Assembly (NCBI GenBank): GCA_035610835.1
Contig: CM069455.1
Coordinates: 42,896,928-42,960,927, forward strand
Origin: Ophiura sarsii
Lineage: Eukaryota > Echinodermata > Ophiuroidea > Amphilepidida > Ophiuridae
Reading direction: 5' to 3'
DNA: 64,000 bases
Part shown: positions 21,171 through 31,394 of the stretch, piece by piece
Layout: each line of letters opens with the position of its first letter
Position numbering within the stretch: the first letter of the stretch is position 1
The notes under the pieces: generated by a model
The model's input: only the letters and a program-made list of their open reading frames with translations
Databases searched by the model: none
Told to the model about the DNA's origin: nothing
Translations under genes and position numbers: made by a program

Positions 21171-21426
21171 AGATTAGGTTACCGTAAAACGGGGTGAATA
21201 GGGACATGGGGGTGATGGGTGCAGCCACATGTTTGATAATCAATTTAACCCCATTATGAAGAGTAAAGTTTTCATTTGATTGTAACACCTTTTCAATTTC
21301 GGATAAAATATCTTCAATTGTTAAATCTTTACCTAAAATCCATGGAATACAAATAGGATCAACTAATTCAGGGGATATTAAAATAAATCTAATCCAGTCT
21401 CTCCCATGAATCCTATTAATATTCAA
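21171..21426 (-). CDS. Segment resembling the domain before family-B polymerase in large DNA transposons
   Basis: The frame reads GRDWIRFILISPELVDPICI, then PWILGKDLTIEDILSEIEKV and LQSNENFTLHNGVKLIIKHV. The pattern (R-F-I-L-x-S-x-x-L-x-x-P-I-x-I-P-x-...-L-T-x-E-x-x-L-S-E-I-E-x-V-L-Q-S-N-E-x-F) is one I associate with N-terminal parts of proteins beside family-B DNA polymerases in Maverick-like elements of invertebrates. Only about 90 residues are present and no polymerase follows. This is tentative, from memory of the pattern. Confidence 0.3.
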
Positions 21427-21877
21427 TTGGCTATAGCTTCTTCAAATACTATTTCCAAATCTATGATTGTATCATGAAATAAGTATTTGAGGAGGGATTT
21501 GGAAATTGTACTTGGTAATGGCACTCTTGCGCATCTGTTAATGCGCAACTCTCGTACCTTCTCCATGCTACATGTATAACCCATCTTCTGAAATTTAGAT
21601 GGTGATGCTGGTGCCTCATCAGCAACGTCATCTTCAACTTAGGTAGTACGTTTTCTTGATGATGAGACACCATTCAAAGGTTGTTTAGAAGGCATGGCTT
21701 CCCCCTCTTTGCTACGTTCGGATGAAGTACTAGCCTCTTCGGAACTTGCATCATCCTTGCGAGGTTTTTAAAAGCTTTTTGCCATACATTCATCCGAACT
21801 TCGCTTTGGAGTTGGGCCATTCCTTTTCTACCCATTGACATTTGACCCCCCTTTTGAACATAATCAGTAACTTTTCT

Positions 21878-22102
21878 CTACCAACCCTCCTTAACAACTG
21901 TGGCATAGATACGGCTAGTACTAGCATGTACTGATTGACCTACCTCTTCATCATACTCAGCTTCTTCAGTCATCGCTGGTACTACTGGTGCCTTTTCTGC
22001 TTTGAACTTCTTCTTTTTCTTCTTTTTCTTCTTTTTCTTCTTTTTCTTCTTTTTCTTCTTTTTCTTTCTGGTTTTGCTCCTTCCATTTCTTCTGCTGTTC
22101 AT
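21878..22102 (-). other. Lysine-rich frame over CTTCTTTTT microsatellite
   Basis: A (CTTCTTTTT)n microsatellite at 22007-22068 gives a poly-lysine stretch on the minus strand, followed by an acidic MTEEAEYDEEVGQS and a stop. The frame could be a real basic/acidic region but the repeat alone explains its openness. Confidence 0.3.
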
Positions 22103-22349
22103 CCCGTCTTTCTAATCTAATCTTCTCTTCTTCTCCGCTCGTTCCTTTCGTGCCTCTCTCCGTCTTCTCTTCTCCTCTGTATCCAAATTTCTAAGGGTGT
22201 TTACCCCGCGTCGAGTCATCGCTGTGACCGTCTCATCTGAGAGTTCGGGGCAAATCATCTTCCATTCCTTATGGATTCTCTTGAACCATAGTTGGGATTT
22301 GAATCACGTACTGTAATAATGCAAAGTAAAATAAACTTTTATATATATA

Positions 22350-22811
22350 CTGCTCACAAAAAGTATCGAAACACTTAGAAATGATCCAATATATAACGGC
22401 CCGAAAGGGTATGCACTAATCGAAGCAAATAATCAAGTGCATAATTTTGTTCTGCATATTTTGACACCTCGATCGATGAGATACGATGTTGCGGAGCGGA
22501 GTTATTGTTATTTCAAAGGTCGTGGGTCCAGTTTCAAAAGTAACAATCATCCTATAGAAAGAGGTTTGCATTACTGTTTAGAATGATCAGATTCGTGCTT
22601 TTCAATAGGGATGAGTGTCACTTTTGAAACTGGACCCACGATCATTGAAATGACAATAACTACGCTCTGCAACATCGTATCTCAACGATCGAGGTGTCAA
22701 AATACGCAGAACAAAATTATGCACTTGGTTATTTGCTTCGATTAATGCATACCTTTTCGAGCCGTTATATATTGGATCATTTCTAAGTGTTTCGATACTT
22801 TTAGTGAGCAG
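22350..22811. mobile_element. Tc1/mariner-type foldback MITE
   Basis: Both ends read CTGCTCAC(A/T)AAAAGTATCG when taken inward, and the arms are about 200 bp, 22350-22556 and 22606-22811, with roughly 90% identity. TATA-rich sequence flanks both ends, consistent with a TA target. The non-coding centre is only about 50 bp. Confidence 0.85.
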
Positions 22812-22859
22812 TTTATATACAATATAGTCAAAACATAGGGCATGGTAGTTTAACATATA

Positions 22860-23091
22860 TTTACAAGAGAAAAAATTGTAATATAATAATATTTACTTAC
22901 AGTAGGGTCGATTGCGCTTCACGGATTTCTCGTTCCATAATCCATACTCTTTAGAATTTCATCCTCCATAAATACTATGCTGGATTCCGTCAACCACTCT
23001 GGAAATTTCATCACAGCTAGACTAAATTCGTTATTGCAGGCCATTGCTTAAATATGTTGCCTTCACTTCTATAGTTGATTTTATATATATA
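22860..23091. other. Spacer between MITE and Tc1 element
   Basis: About 230 bases of AT-rich DNA with no recognisable feature; it ends in the TA-rich tract used by the Tc1 element. Confidence 0.4.
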
Positions 23092-23117
23092 CACAAAGAA
23101 TTAAGTTAAGCACCCCC
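23092..23117 (+). repeat. Left terminal inverted repeat of Tc1 element
   Basis: CACAAAGAATTAAGTTAAGC then ACCCCC, identical in inverse to 24685-24710. A run of C extends the left end, probably by slippage. Confidence 0.85.
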
Positions 23118-23416
23118 CCCCGTTTTTTTACAACCTCGCACATTACAAGTTTGTTGTCGTCAAAACAGTGTAGTATACCCATGATATTGCTATATTTTCT
23201 GGAGAAGTGATATTATGGTCACATAAAAACATAACAATCATGCCGTTTTCAATATTTTATTCTGAATAATTTAAGGTGACATTTTTTGGGAATTTTAGGC
23301 ATATTTTCACCTCAATTTAAGTATGGAGCTATAGGTCCATCACGGACAGTGTGGATGACGTTTATGTTTTCTAACGTACAGTCATTGTTCTGAGAAGACC
23401 TCTAGCGATCTTTGCG

Positions 23417-24445
23417 TCAATAACGTGTGTAGGACCCACGTGATCGGATCACTGACTCAACCCTACGTCTCATAGACCCTGTAAGCCGTCGTATGCGTTG
23501 CTGTGGCAGGTTGTTCCATTCCCGATGTAATGCACGTTCCAATTCATCCAGATTGGCTATTGGAGGGACCATCTTCGCAATTTGTCGTCCCAACATGTCC
23601 CAAACGTGCTCGATGGGGTTCAGGTCAGGACTGTACGCAGGCCAGGGGATGGTTGTCACAGCACCTTGCTCCAGCAAGGCTCGGACGCGTCTCGCACGGT
23701 GAGGCCTGGCGTTGTCATCCATGAAGATGGGTCTGCTGGCGAGGGTGTGGTCATCGAAGTGCGGTATTACGGTGGTATTCAGGATTTCCTCGGCATATCG
23801 CTCTCCGTTGAGGTTACCTCGCACAGTTATCAGGTCCAATTTACAGTCATGGGAGAAGCATCCCCAGACCATAATCGAGCCACCACCAAAGGGTACCGTT
23901 GGTTGAATGTTTTTAGGTGCATACGCGGTGTTTTTGTGGCGCCACACCCGAACACGCCCATCTGTCACGTACAGCAAGAACCGGCTTTCATCCGACCAAT
24001 GAACTCGCCTCCAAGACCGGATGTTCCATCCACGTCGCGCTAGGCACCATGCCAAACGCTCCCTCTGATGTCGTTCGAGTAGCCTTGGACGCTTGATCAC
24101 TCGTCTTGACCTTAAACCGGCCGATTTCAGGCGGTTCCTCACGGTACGGTGACATAGCCTTCTGTTGCGCAGCCAGTTGTCCTTCAGGAAATTGCTCGAG
24201 GCGAAGGGATATCGTCGCACCAGTCTCAAAAGCGCTCTATCTTGGCGGACTGTTGTCACGCGAGGTCTTCCAGACCTTGAGCGGTCCTTCACCGCACCCG
24301 TTTCCTGGTGTTTCTGCACCAACCGACTGATCACCGAATGGTGGTAACCAAACGTTCGAGCTACAGCTTTTCTGGACATTCCGGACTCGATCATGCCTAT
24401 TATCCGCCATCTTTCTCCGTCCGACAACCGTCTACGAGCCACCAT
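23417..24445 (-). CDS. Tc1-family DDE transposase, full length (342 aa)
   Basis: It catalyses cut-and-paste transposition into TA sites. I prefer the ATG at 24445 (MVARRRLSDGERWRI), giving 342 residues, the usual Tc1 length; the frame is open a further 51 codons upstream. Residues 1-60 form a helix-turn-helix (GMIESGMSRKAVARTFG), then GRPR at about 59-62 as the AT-hook-like linker, then a second HTH. The catalytic triad is D152 (HWSDESRF), D244 (IFMDDNARPH) and E279 (SPDLNPIEHVW); 34 residues lie between D244 and E279, the DD34E spacing of Tc1. GGGSIMVWGCFS is also present. There are no stops or frameshifts, so the enzyme could be functional. Confidence 0.93.
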   Translation of the reverse strand: MVARRRLSDGERWRIIGMIESGMSRKAVARTFGYHHSVISRLVQKHQETGAVKDRSRSGRPRVTTVRQDRALLRLVRRYPFASSNFLKDNWLRNRRLCHRTVRNRLKSAGLRSRRVIKRPRLLERHQRERLAWCLARRGWNIRSWRRVHWSDESRFLLYVTDGRVRVWRHKNTAYAPKNIQPTVPFGGGSIMVWGCFSHDCKLDLITVRGNLNGERYAEEILNTTVIPHFDDHTLASRPIFMDDNARPHRARRVRALLEQGAVTTIPWPAYSPDLNPIEHVWDMLGRQIAKMVPPIANLDELERALHREWNNLPQQRIRRLTGSMRRRVESVIRSRGSYTRY

Positions 24446-24684
24446 TACGAGAAAATGACCATGTAACCCCCACACGAGCTCAGGCGTGACTTGCAATAAC
24501 CCGTGATGATAGTGCATTTTCAGAAAATCACGACCACGTGGATGATAACACGTGCTGCACGAGCGATGGGCGTCACAGATGAGTGCACTCATCTGCATTT
24601 CATCAATGGATAATTGCTAATGTCATACCAATCATTATTTGATCTCACATACCTTAGAATATATGCCAATGTATACATATATTA

Positions 24685-24710
24685 GGGGGTGCTTAACTTA
24701 ATTCTTTGTG
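24685..24710 (-). repeat. Right terminal inverted repeat of Tc1 element
   Basis: Inverse of the left terminal repeat, 26 of 26 bases, followed by TATATA. Confidence 0.85.
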
Positions 24711-24719
24711 TATATAATT

Positions 24720-25550
24720 CAATGCGAGGTAGAAAGTTGATTTATATTTAATTGTATAACTTGTTAAACACGGAAGTAGTAGTAGTAGTCAGTATTTTAT
24801 CAGTGCATCTCATTTAAAACTTGAAGCAAGAGTGTTCCTCTAGTGATGCTACCTAGTGGTGGAGTAGGGAGTGGTAGAATTATGTTAACGATGGGTAATG
24901 GCAGAGTAAAGATTCACAATAGGGTATAAATAAGATATCAAGGATTGCAACATCAGGCTACTTTAGCAGAGACCATAAATAGAGACCATAGAGACCCTGC
25001 TATGGTAGACCCGGCAATGTCAGTCCGATCAGACAAAGGGAGAAAGTACAAACTTCCACGAAAAACAAATCGGCAACAACAACATGAGCAAGAACTTGAT
25101 CAACAAGGAGAAAGACCGAACAGCTGATATGGCATCAATAACATTTAAAGATGTCGTTTCTTTTAGTTCTCAGGACTTTTTACTTTCTTAGGATCATTAC
25201 TGAAATCCCTACTCGCATCGATACCTCCACTATCGTAAACACTATTAAGTACACTGACCCGTCGATACACGTAATACACCAAAACCTATGGAGGAAGCCC
25301 AATGAACCCCAAATCCCTAGGTGGGAACCCAAATGTAGCCCAAATCCCTAGGGGGGAACCCAAATGTAGCCCAAATCCATAGGGGGGTTGGGCTCCCTCC
25401 AAAATTGGCTGCATTCTACTGCCATGGAATAAAATACAGATCACATCTGATACGATCGTATTCCGAAAAGATCGTAATGCCGCGTTAAGGTTCGATTAAA
25501 AACCCACAAGGTAATTTTTCGTGTTCAAATTTTGATGCCCTAGAAGCACT
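24720..25550. other. Non-coding stretch with a 33-bp short repeat
   Basis: No gene is supported. At 25300-25385 a unit of about 33 bases (GAACCCAAATGTAGCCCAAA) occurs two to three times. Confidence 0.45.
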
Positions 25551-25552
25551 CC

Positions 25553-26104
25553 GACAAAACCTAAGCTAATGAAGCAGCCAAAACAGATTTTCCTTGAAAA
25601 CTAAGATGGCGACCATCATGAATCGAAAAAAGTCTGGTTTGTACGGAATACTTCTCGGACAAAAAAAAAGCCCTTGTGTGATCAAGAAGGAAAAAAAACT
25701 GTGGTAAGCAGTGCTTTCAATTGCTTGTTGTGTTGATGTAACATACATGGTTATTGTACTCTCTTGGCTCTACTCTCGGCAAGATGGATGAGAATACAAC
25801 ATCTGGACAAGGTGACTTCCCCTAAACGATAAATATCGGCAATGGTTTCTTGCGATTTCTCATTGGGCAGGCCCTGTTTTGTGGTAATATGATTGGTTCC
25901 GACGTGAATGATCAAGATATCTGCACTCGCATTGGAAATGACACTCCATAAATCGGCTGACTTGGCTCGTGGCTTGAAAATGATCTTTTTGGTATCTTGA
26001 ATCCTTATGAGATGATTAGCAAGGTGCCTCCCATGAGAATCCATCACAAATGCAACCACACTGTCAAAAAGAATTAGGAGCAAGCTCTGAAGGATTTGCA
26101 ACAC
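25553..26104 (-). pseudogene. SGNH-hydrolase-like gene fragment, copy 2, frameshifted
   Basis: From 26104 the minus frame gives DSVVAFVMDSHGRHLANHLI, KPRAKSADLWSVISNASADI and IIHVGTNHITTKQGLPNEKS. After one or more frameshifts it continues at 25700-25553 with IHDGRHLSFQGKSVLAASLA, the usual C-terminal D-G-x-H motif holding the catalytic Asp-His pair. Thus blocks I, III and V of an SGNH esterase are all present in order. Such domains occur in some CR1/L2 LINE and Ngaro/DIRS retroelements; no reverse transcriptase is visible here. The copy at 19290-19581 has only the first part. Confidence 0.6.
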
Positions 26105-26209
26105 AAAATTACATGTCTCTACGTGGGGTTTATGTAGTGACTCAATCGCATCCTTCCGATAGTCATTTGATAATGGAATAGGTGCAGTTGATGTGACAAT
26201 TTTGTAAAT

Positions 26210-26950
26210 GTTAGACTCCTAGGCAAATGCTGCTCCTAAATTTTCTGCGTACAGTTGTTCAATAGGGCGTGAATTAAGTTTTAAAAGTGTGCACTCATTC
26301 TAAAGAAAAACAATATAAATCTTCATTTTACGCCCGAGTGAACAGGTTGCTCCTTTCTTACCGAACACAAAAGAGTGAACAAAAGTTTCATACGAACGTC
26401 TTCTACAAATTAACATTTACTTTATTTTAAAATTCTAAGCCGTTTGGAAAAACGACGACTTTGAAAATCGTAAAAAAATAGAAACCGTGTCAGAAAACAC
26501 GACTACCTTGAAGACACCATGTTGTGCTTTCCAAAAATCCAATACTTTAAGGACTGTTGTAAAACATCTTTAGAAGCAATTGTTCTTGATGAATACAAAT
26601 ATTCAGAAATATTTGATAAATTAGAACATTCTTTCTAAAATAAAGAATTCAAATCGTGGGTTGGTTATATTCGGTAGAAATCATACAAGCATACAGTTGC
26701 AGACCTTGAAGAAATTGAAAACGATTTTGGCAAATTTGATCGAATCAATGTAATGTGTTTGCGTTTTGTAGGTTTTGTGTCCTCTGCATGTGTGTACAAT
26801 TCGGTGGTGATCAAGGGGTTTGTCCTTTTTTCAAAGAAATGTATTTGTTTATGTTTTTTGATCGCGACGTCCTGGGCCCATGTGATCGTGTGGTTCCAGG
26901 AACAAGGTTTTTTACTATACACGACTGGAATAATTTCAGAAACCAACAAT
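26210..26950. other. Non-coding stretch
   Basis: No recognisable gene, splice pair or transposon end is found in this AT-rich interval. Confidence 0.4.
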
Positions 26951-26953
26951 ATT

Positions 26954-27283
26954 CTAATCAAAATAAATTAGTTGAATCTTACCTGCAATCATAAGACACT
27001 TGTAAAAATGATCAGCAGACAGTCTCTGTTTCATACTTAGAAACAGATTCTGTATCTCGTCATCTGATAGAGGGCGTCTTATGTTTGGTGCCTCCTTGTC
27101 TATCGGCCATACATAGCGCGATGGCACCTGTATTCCATCTTTATTTATTACCAGGTCATGGCCTAGAACATAATCTTCACCGGCAGTCTGTTGCCCCGCT
27201 ACGTTTGCCAAAGTCAACGGGACTAGATCCTCTTCATCACTGGCACTGTAACAGCAATTATAATAAGGAGGTGGTAATTTCAC
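26954..27283 (-). CDS. Exon with clear donor, product unknown
   Basis: The minus frame gives SASDEEDLVPLTLANVAGQQ, GHDLVINKDGIQVPSRYVWP, IDKEAPNIRRPLSDDEIQNL and FLSMKQRLSADHFYKCLMIA, then meets the donor GCAG/GTAAGATT near 26984. The end looks helical and may be part of an oligomerisation or DNA-binding segment. A broken copy lies at 20880-21170. No family is recognised, but the intact splice donor and the duplicate argue that it is real coding sequence. Confidence 0.5.
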   Translation of the reverse strand: MKLPPPYYNCCYSASDEEDLVPLTLANVAGQQTAGEDYVLGHDLVINKDGIQVPSRYVWPIDKEAPNIRRPLSDDEIQNLFLSMKQRLSADHFYKCLMIAGKIQLIYFD

Positions 27284-27502
27284 TTAATGAAGCTACTTGT
27301 ATGCCTCTCCGCAGAGGCTGAACCCAGGAAATAGTATCAATTTTGATACCAAATGAAAGCCCATAATTTATATTTCTCGATATCATCTGTTTCTTGTAAT
27401 TGATTTGCAGAGATATTATTGAGTCGATTGGACATCTGTACAAGTGCTGAGCCTAACTGATCCTCAAAAAACAGCCTCGGTTTGGCTACTTGCCCAACAG
27501 GC

Positions 27503-27784
27503 CTATGTCCTCCTCACAGCCCATTGAGTTGCTTTATGGGTATTCTCCCGTATTCGATTCCAAATCTTCTTATCTAGTTTTTGCTTAGTGATGAAGTGGA
27601 ACCTCTTCCTTCCACTATGACCACGTCCTGCGGTGAACATTTGTTTTGACTCAGGATGCATTAAGTCATTTGGCGGAGGAAAATTACCTCTTGTAGCGCA
27701 TAGGTTCTTGTGAATTAATGAAGGAAGATCAAACAGTTTACAAAATTTGATGTAAAATTTTACAGAAAACTGAAGTAATCTCAT
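27503..27784 (-). CDS. Basic ORF, product unknown
   Basis: A 93-residue frame ends at a stop near 27503 and contains IHKNLCATRGNFPPPNDLMH and GRGHSGRKRFHFITKQKLDK. It is strongly basic (R/K). It lies between the exon at 26954 and the BEN-like exon at 27951 on the same strand. I do not recognise the family; it may be a terminal exon. Confidence 0.35.
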   Translation of the reverse strand: MRLLQFSVKFYIKFCKLFDLPSLIHKNLCATRGNFPPPNDLMHPESKQMFTAGRGHSGRKRFHFITKQKLDKKIWNRIRENTHKATQWAVRRT

Positions 27785-27950
27785 CTTGTTTATCTTTCAA
27801 AATGCAATACATTCGAATCCGACATTACAAAAATGCTTATTTGAAAATGAGACAAATATGCCTAAAAATGAACACATACATGTCAATTGTACAAAATGGA
27901 GACTATAACTTAATTTTCACACCATATAACAATAAACAATAAAGGCATAC

Positions 27951-28177
27951 CTTTCATGGCACAGAACACCTCTTCTGGCAGTGGGTCGCTTAGGGTATCC
28001 TTATCCTTTTTGTTGGCAGCATTTTTCGAACCCTTCACACTGCTCCTCCCTAAAACCGTTCTCCCCCACACCTTTTCCATCAAGGCCCCCAGCATTTTGC
28101 TGGCTTCCTTTATGAAGCAGCTGTAGCATTTTGAGGTATGCATGGGATACCTCAATTGTCCTGCAATATGAAGCGAT
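27951..28177 (-). CDS. BEN-domain-like exon
   Basis: The exon is bounded by the acceptor ATATCTTTCAG and the donor GTATGC (27945-27950). Its open frame reads ASKMLGALMEKVWGRTVLGR, SSVKGSKNAANKKDKDTLSD, PLPEEVFCAMK. A helix of L-x-x-L-(M/F)-x-x-(V/L)-(F/W), then S-x-x-G, basic residues, L-D/S-P and a final helix agrees with the beginning of a BEN domain, a DNA/protein-interaction module common in invertebrate chromatin factors and in some transposon genes. The C-terminal helices should lie in the next exon, which I did not find. Confidence 0.45.
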
Positions 28178-28400
28178 CTGAAAGATATAATTCAATAGCA
28201 TTATATAATTATTAAATATATGTACAATTTAAAGTATATGAGTTACAAAAGCGTTCTTAGTCATTCAGCTGCAAATAATCTGGATATAAAAGGATTATCG
28301 AAAAGGGTTTTGAATGCATATCAAGCACTTAAACATTCTGGTACTTGACGATATGTGCCATAATACTGACCTGTCCGTTATCCATATGCGGTACTTTTCA

Positions 28401-28852
28401 CTAAGGGGTCCCTTCTTCAGGGGCTATCCGAACCCGCTTGTGCTGCCCGATGTGCGTATTTAGTCCCTTCATTGTGAATTCTTCTTGTATGATGTCAGGA
28501 GTCCCTGGCACTATGTGTTCCAAACTCTCCTCTGTAACATCCTGATGTTGCAGGATCCCTTGCTTTATCACTATAGGTCCAACAAATAGGTCCCCTTCTT
28601 CGGGGCTATTAATACACGCTTGTGTTGCCCATGTGTGACACTGCATTGTTGTGCTGATGACCAGAAAGCTTTCCTTGCTGCCAACACACACTGCTTCAAC
28701 TTAATTCCAGTGGCCAGAACCAACCTGTGTGGCGGAAAGTGGTTATCCAGGCCAGTGCACACTCCCTCTACAATGTATGCCAAATAGCACACAGCCTGCA
28801 CAGTGTGGCCCTTGCAGAGCACCAACGTGTGCAACATCACATAAATAAGCAT
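28401..28852 (-). pseudogene. Duplicated exon fragments (GTPDIIQEEF family)
   Basis: Two related pieces occur in tandem: 28691-28401 with ESLEHIVPGTPDIIQEEFTM and GQHKRVRIAPEEG, and 28852-28571 with HGQHKRVLIAPKKGTYLLDL. The better copy is 13324-13569. The upstream piece also contains RLVLATGIKLKQCVLAARKA, which may be a separate exon; on the plus strand the same DNA is open but featureless. Confidence 0.45.
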
Positions 28853-29130
28853 AAGCCGCCCACAGTTGCAAATCCCTCCCCGCCCAACACAGTGACCAAC
28901 ATAGTCTTTTTTACCTCTTTCTTCCCTTTGTGTTCGTGCGACTTTGGAACCTGATCGAAAACAGAACAGAGATTGGCTTAAAACACCATACCAATCAAAT
29001 TATATCACACTTTTCTTACAAAATATATATCGATATATTGCCATGGAAAAGAAATAATGCCGCGTCATGGTGCGATTAAAAACCCACAAAGTCATTTTTC
29101 ATGTTGAAATGTTGATGCCCTAGAAACACT

Positions 29131-29565
29131 CCGACAAAACCTAAGCTAATGAAGCAGCCAAAACAGATTTTCCTTCAAAACTAAGATGGAGACCATCGTG
29201 AATTGAAAAAAGTTGGGTTTGTACGGAATATTTCCTGGACAAAAAAGCCCTTGTGTGATTAAGAAGAAAAAAACCTGTGGTAAGCAGCGACAAAACCCAA
29301 GCTAATGAAGCGGCCAAAACAGATTTTCCTTCAAAACTAAGATGGAGAATCGTGAATTGAAAAAGTTGGGTTTGTACGGAATATTTCCTGGACAAAAAAG
29401 CCCTTGTGTGATTAAGAAGAAAAAACCCTGTGGTAAGCAGCGACAAAACCCAAGCTAATGAAGCAGCCAAAACTGATTTTCCTTGAAAACTAAGATGGAG
29501 ACCATCGTGAATCGAAAAAAGTTGGGTTTGTACGGAATACTTCCTGGACAAAAAAGCCCTTGTGT
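29131..29565 (-). repeat. Tandem triplication of SGNH C-terminal exon
   Basis: Three units of about 155 bp repeat. Each gives on the minus strand AFLSRKYSVQTQLFSIHDGL and HLSFEGKSVLAASLA. D-G-L-H is the SGNH block V. The same peptide ends the copy at 25553-25700. Only the last part of the hydrolase is repeated, so this is exon-sized duplication. Confidence 0.75.
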
Positions 29566-29569
29566 GGCA

Positions 29570-29850
29570 GACTGTCCCTTGTAGTTTCTTCGTTGAGCAC
29601 GAACATCGGCACATAGGATATGAATAGACGTTCTTCACACCTGTCAGGTTTGATGTTGTTTGGTAGCTGGTGCCAGGGATTGGTTGGTTTACCACAGTGA
29701 TAAGGTCTGCAACAATCTGTCTTCATCCACAAAATAAAGGCTACGTGCTCTGATCTGAGATTCTGCATTTCATATCGGGTGATGGCAGATTGGCTGAATA
29801 TGTATCTGGGCGAGTGAATGTTTCCATTTTTGATGTTTTGCCACAGTTCC
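29570..29850 (-). CDS. Exon upstream of SGNH C-terminal repeats, unknown
   Basis: The acceptor TTTATTGTTCCAG precedes GAACTGTGGC on the minus strand (exon start near 29850). The frame contains SPRYIFSQSAITRYEMQNLR, SEHVAFILWMKTDCCRPYHC and CEERLFISYVPMFVLNEETT. It reads on into the SGNH-type repeats at 29570, but whether that join is original is unknown. No family is recognised. Confidence 0.4.
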
Positions 29851-30004
29851 TGGAACAATAAAAAACAAACAAATAAACAGCTTTTTAAAAAAGAGGCCAT
29901 ACTATTAAATAGTGTTTTCAATAATCAAAATTCTTCATAATTGGCACATTCATTCTTTACTACTAAACTGATTAGATAGAACCACCTGTCTTGTTGAGTG
30001 TCTG

Positions 30005-30440
30005 GGAAACATTTGACAAATTTCCTCTCAGTTGTCCTTCTTCAGAAGTCTGCACATATCAGCTTTCACTCGCTGTAATATCTGTGCTCGTTTGATTTCT
30101 TTACTAATGCTGTTAATGTGTAGCTCCTTGTTCACCAGCATTTCGCAGACAAGCATAGCATTTGCCTTTCTTACTAACAAACTCCGCTAAAATGAACATT
30201 ACTTCACCGAATCGTTCTAAATGTACATCGACTGGGACAACAACCTGAAATATACAATTAATTATGAGTGGTCTATATAGGTAGAGTGACATGCAGGCAA
30301 AGTCCCCCTTTCCTGATACATGCTTTTGCCCCAGCAATTCACCTCTTTCGAAGCAAGTTGTCCTTCTTTAGATGTCGGCACAGATCAGCTTGCACTCGCT
30401 ATATTATCTGTGCACGCTTTATTTCCTCGCTATTGCTGTT
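30005..30440 (-). pseudogene. Copies of the GKGDF repeated-exon family, broken
   Basis: The DNA resembles 31860-32420: LLGQKHVSGKGDFACMSLYL near 30340-30270 and RLLKKDN with ISKEIKRAQILQR near 30110. An acceptor ATATTTCAG precedes VVVPVDVHLERFGEVMFILA near 30245. A MITE is inserted into the 3' copy at 30443-31006. Confidence 0.5.
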
Positions 30441-30442
30441 TA

Positions 30443-31006
30443 CAGTCATCAAAAAAAGTAACTATACAGGTAATAAATGGGCTTCTATCTCTAAAAATAT
30501 ATGTCCTACCTAAAAATATTAAATGATAAAGTTGTTGAAAAATTCATCTTCTTTAATATTAGATATTGTACGCCAGAATCGGGTGATTATTGATGTAATG
30601 ACACTCCCAAATGTAATGTTAAGTCCGATTTTCATTTTCAAATATTTATTTTCTACACGCGGACCCATCTACGTGTACCTTATCGATTACCGGTAGTGCA
30701 ATTGGGGGATGCAAGCGCATGTTGGACAGTCGGCCGTATTGTTCCGATGGATCAATACGCCACACACACGCTACCTGCCATACTCTCCCCCATGTTGAAA
30801 TGTAAAATGTGAAAATGAAATTGTGACCTTACCTTACATTTTTGATTGTCACTTCAATATTCAACTGATCTTAGCGTGCAATATCTCATATTAAAGAAGA
30901 TAAAATATTCTCAACAACTTTATGATTTAATATTTTTAGGTAGGATATATATTTTTTAGAGTTAGAAGTCCATTTATTACCTGTATAGTTACTTTTTTTA
31001 TGACTG
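30443..31006. mobile_element. Mariner-type MITE (CAGTCAT ends) with empty-site paralogue
   Basis: CAGTCATCAAAAAAAGTAAC on the left and, reverse-complemented, CAGTCATAAAAAAAGTAACT on the right; inverted arms extend for about 110 bp (AAATATTAAATCATAAAG). TA flanks both ends. The related sequence at 32081-32110 reads through the same place (GCTGTTTATATGCAGCTCC) without the element, showing the unoccupied site. Confidence 0.85.
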
Positions 31007-31394
31007 TATTATATGCAGCTCCTGGTTCACCAGCATTTCGCAGACGACAAGCATAGCATTTGCCTCACTAAGTGTTGAAAGTGATCTATTAGGTAGAGTG
31101 GCAGGATACTATGGGAGAGGTGTGAAATTGTGTCTTGACCGCCGGACATAACCTTACCAATTTTCTAAGTTTAGTACCGGAAATATGCCACTGACGTCCG
31201 GGAAGTGTGCCACATTGGTATCGTCATTCAAATCAACTGTATCCTGTTATACCTGAACTTTAAAATGTGAGAAGTAATAAAAAAAATGGAATCTGAATTT
31301 CTGAATCGGCCAAACCAAAAATTTCATAATTTGCTGAAGTAAGTAGCTTATAATTCTCTTTATCAACATCTTACTTGCATACAGACAACAAGAT

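Larger units (their letters stand above)
23092..24710 (-). mobile_element. Tc1-type transposon, apparently complete
   Basis: The ends are CACAAAGAATTAAGTTAAGC and ACCCCC, inverted at 24685-24710 (GGGGGTGCTTAACTTAATTC, TTTGTG). TA flanks each end inside TATATA tracts. The 1.62-kb length, short terminal repeats and a single uninterrupted transposase gene are standard for Tc1. The internal DNA is clearly richer in G+C than the flanks, which suggests a recent arrival not yet drifted to local composition. Confidence 0.9.

Noticed and set aside
23493..24347. Plus-strand open frames inside the Tc1 element
   Set aside because: They are antisense to the intact transposase.
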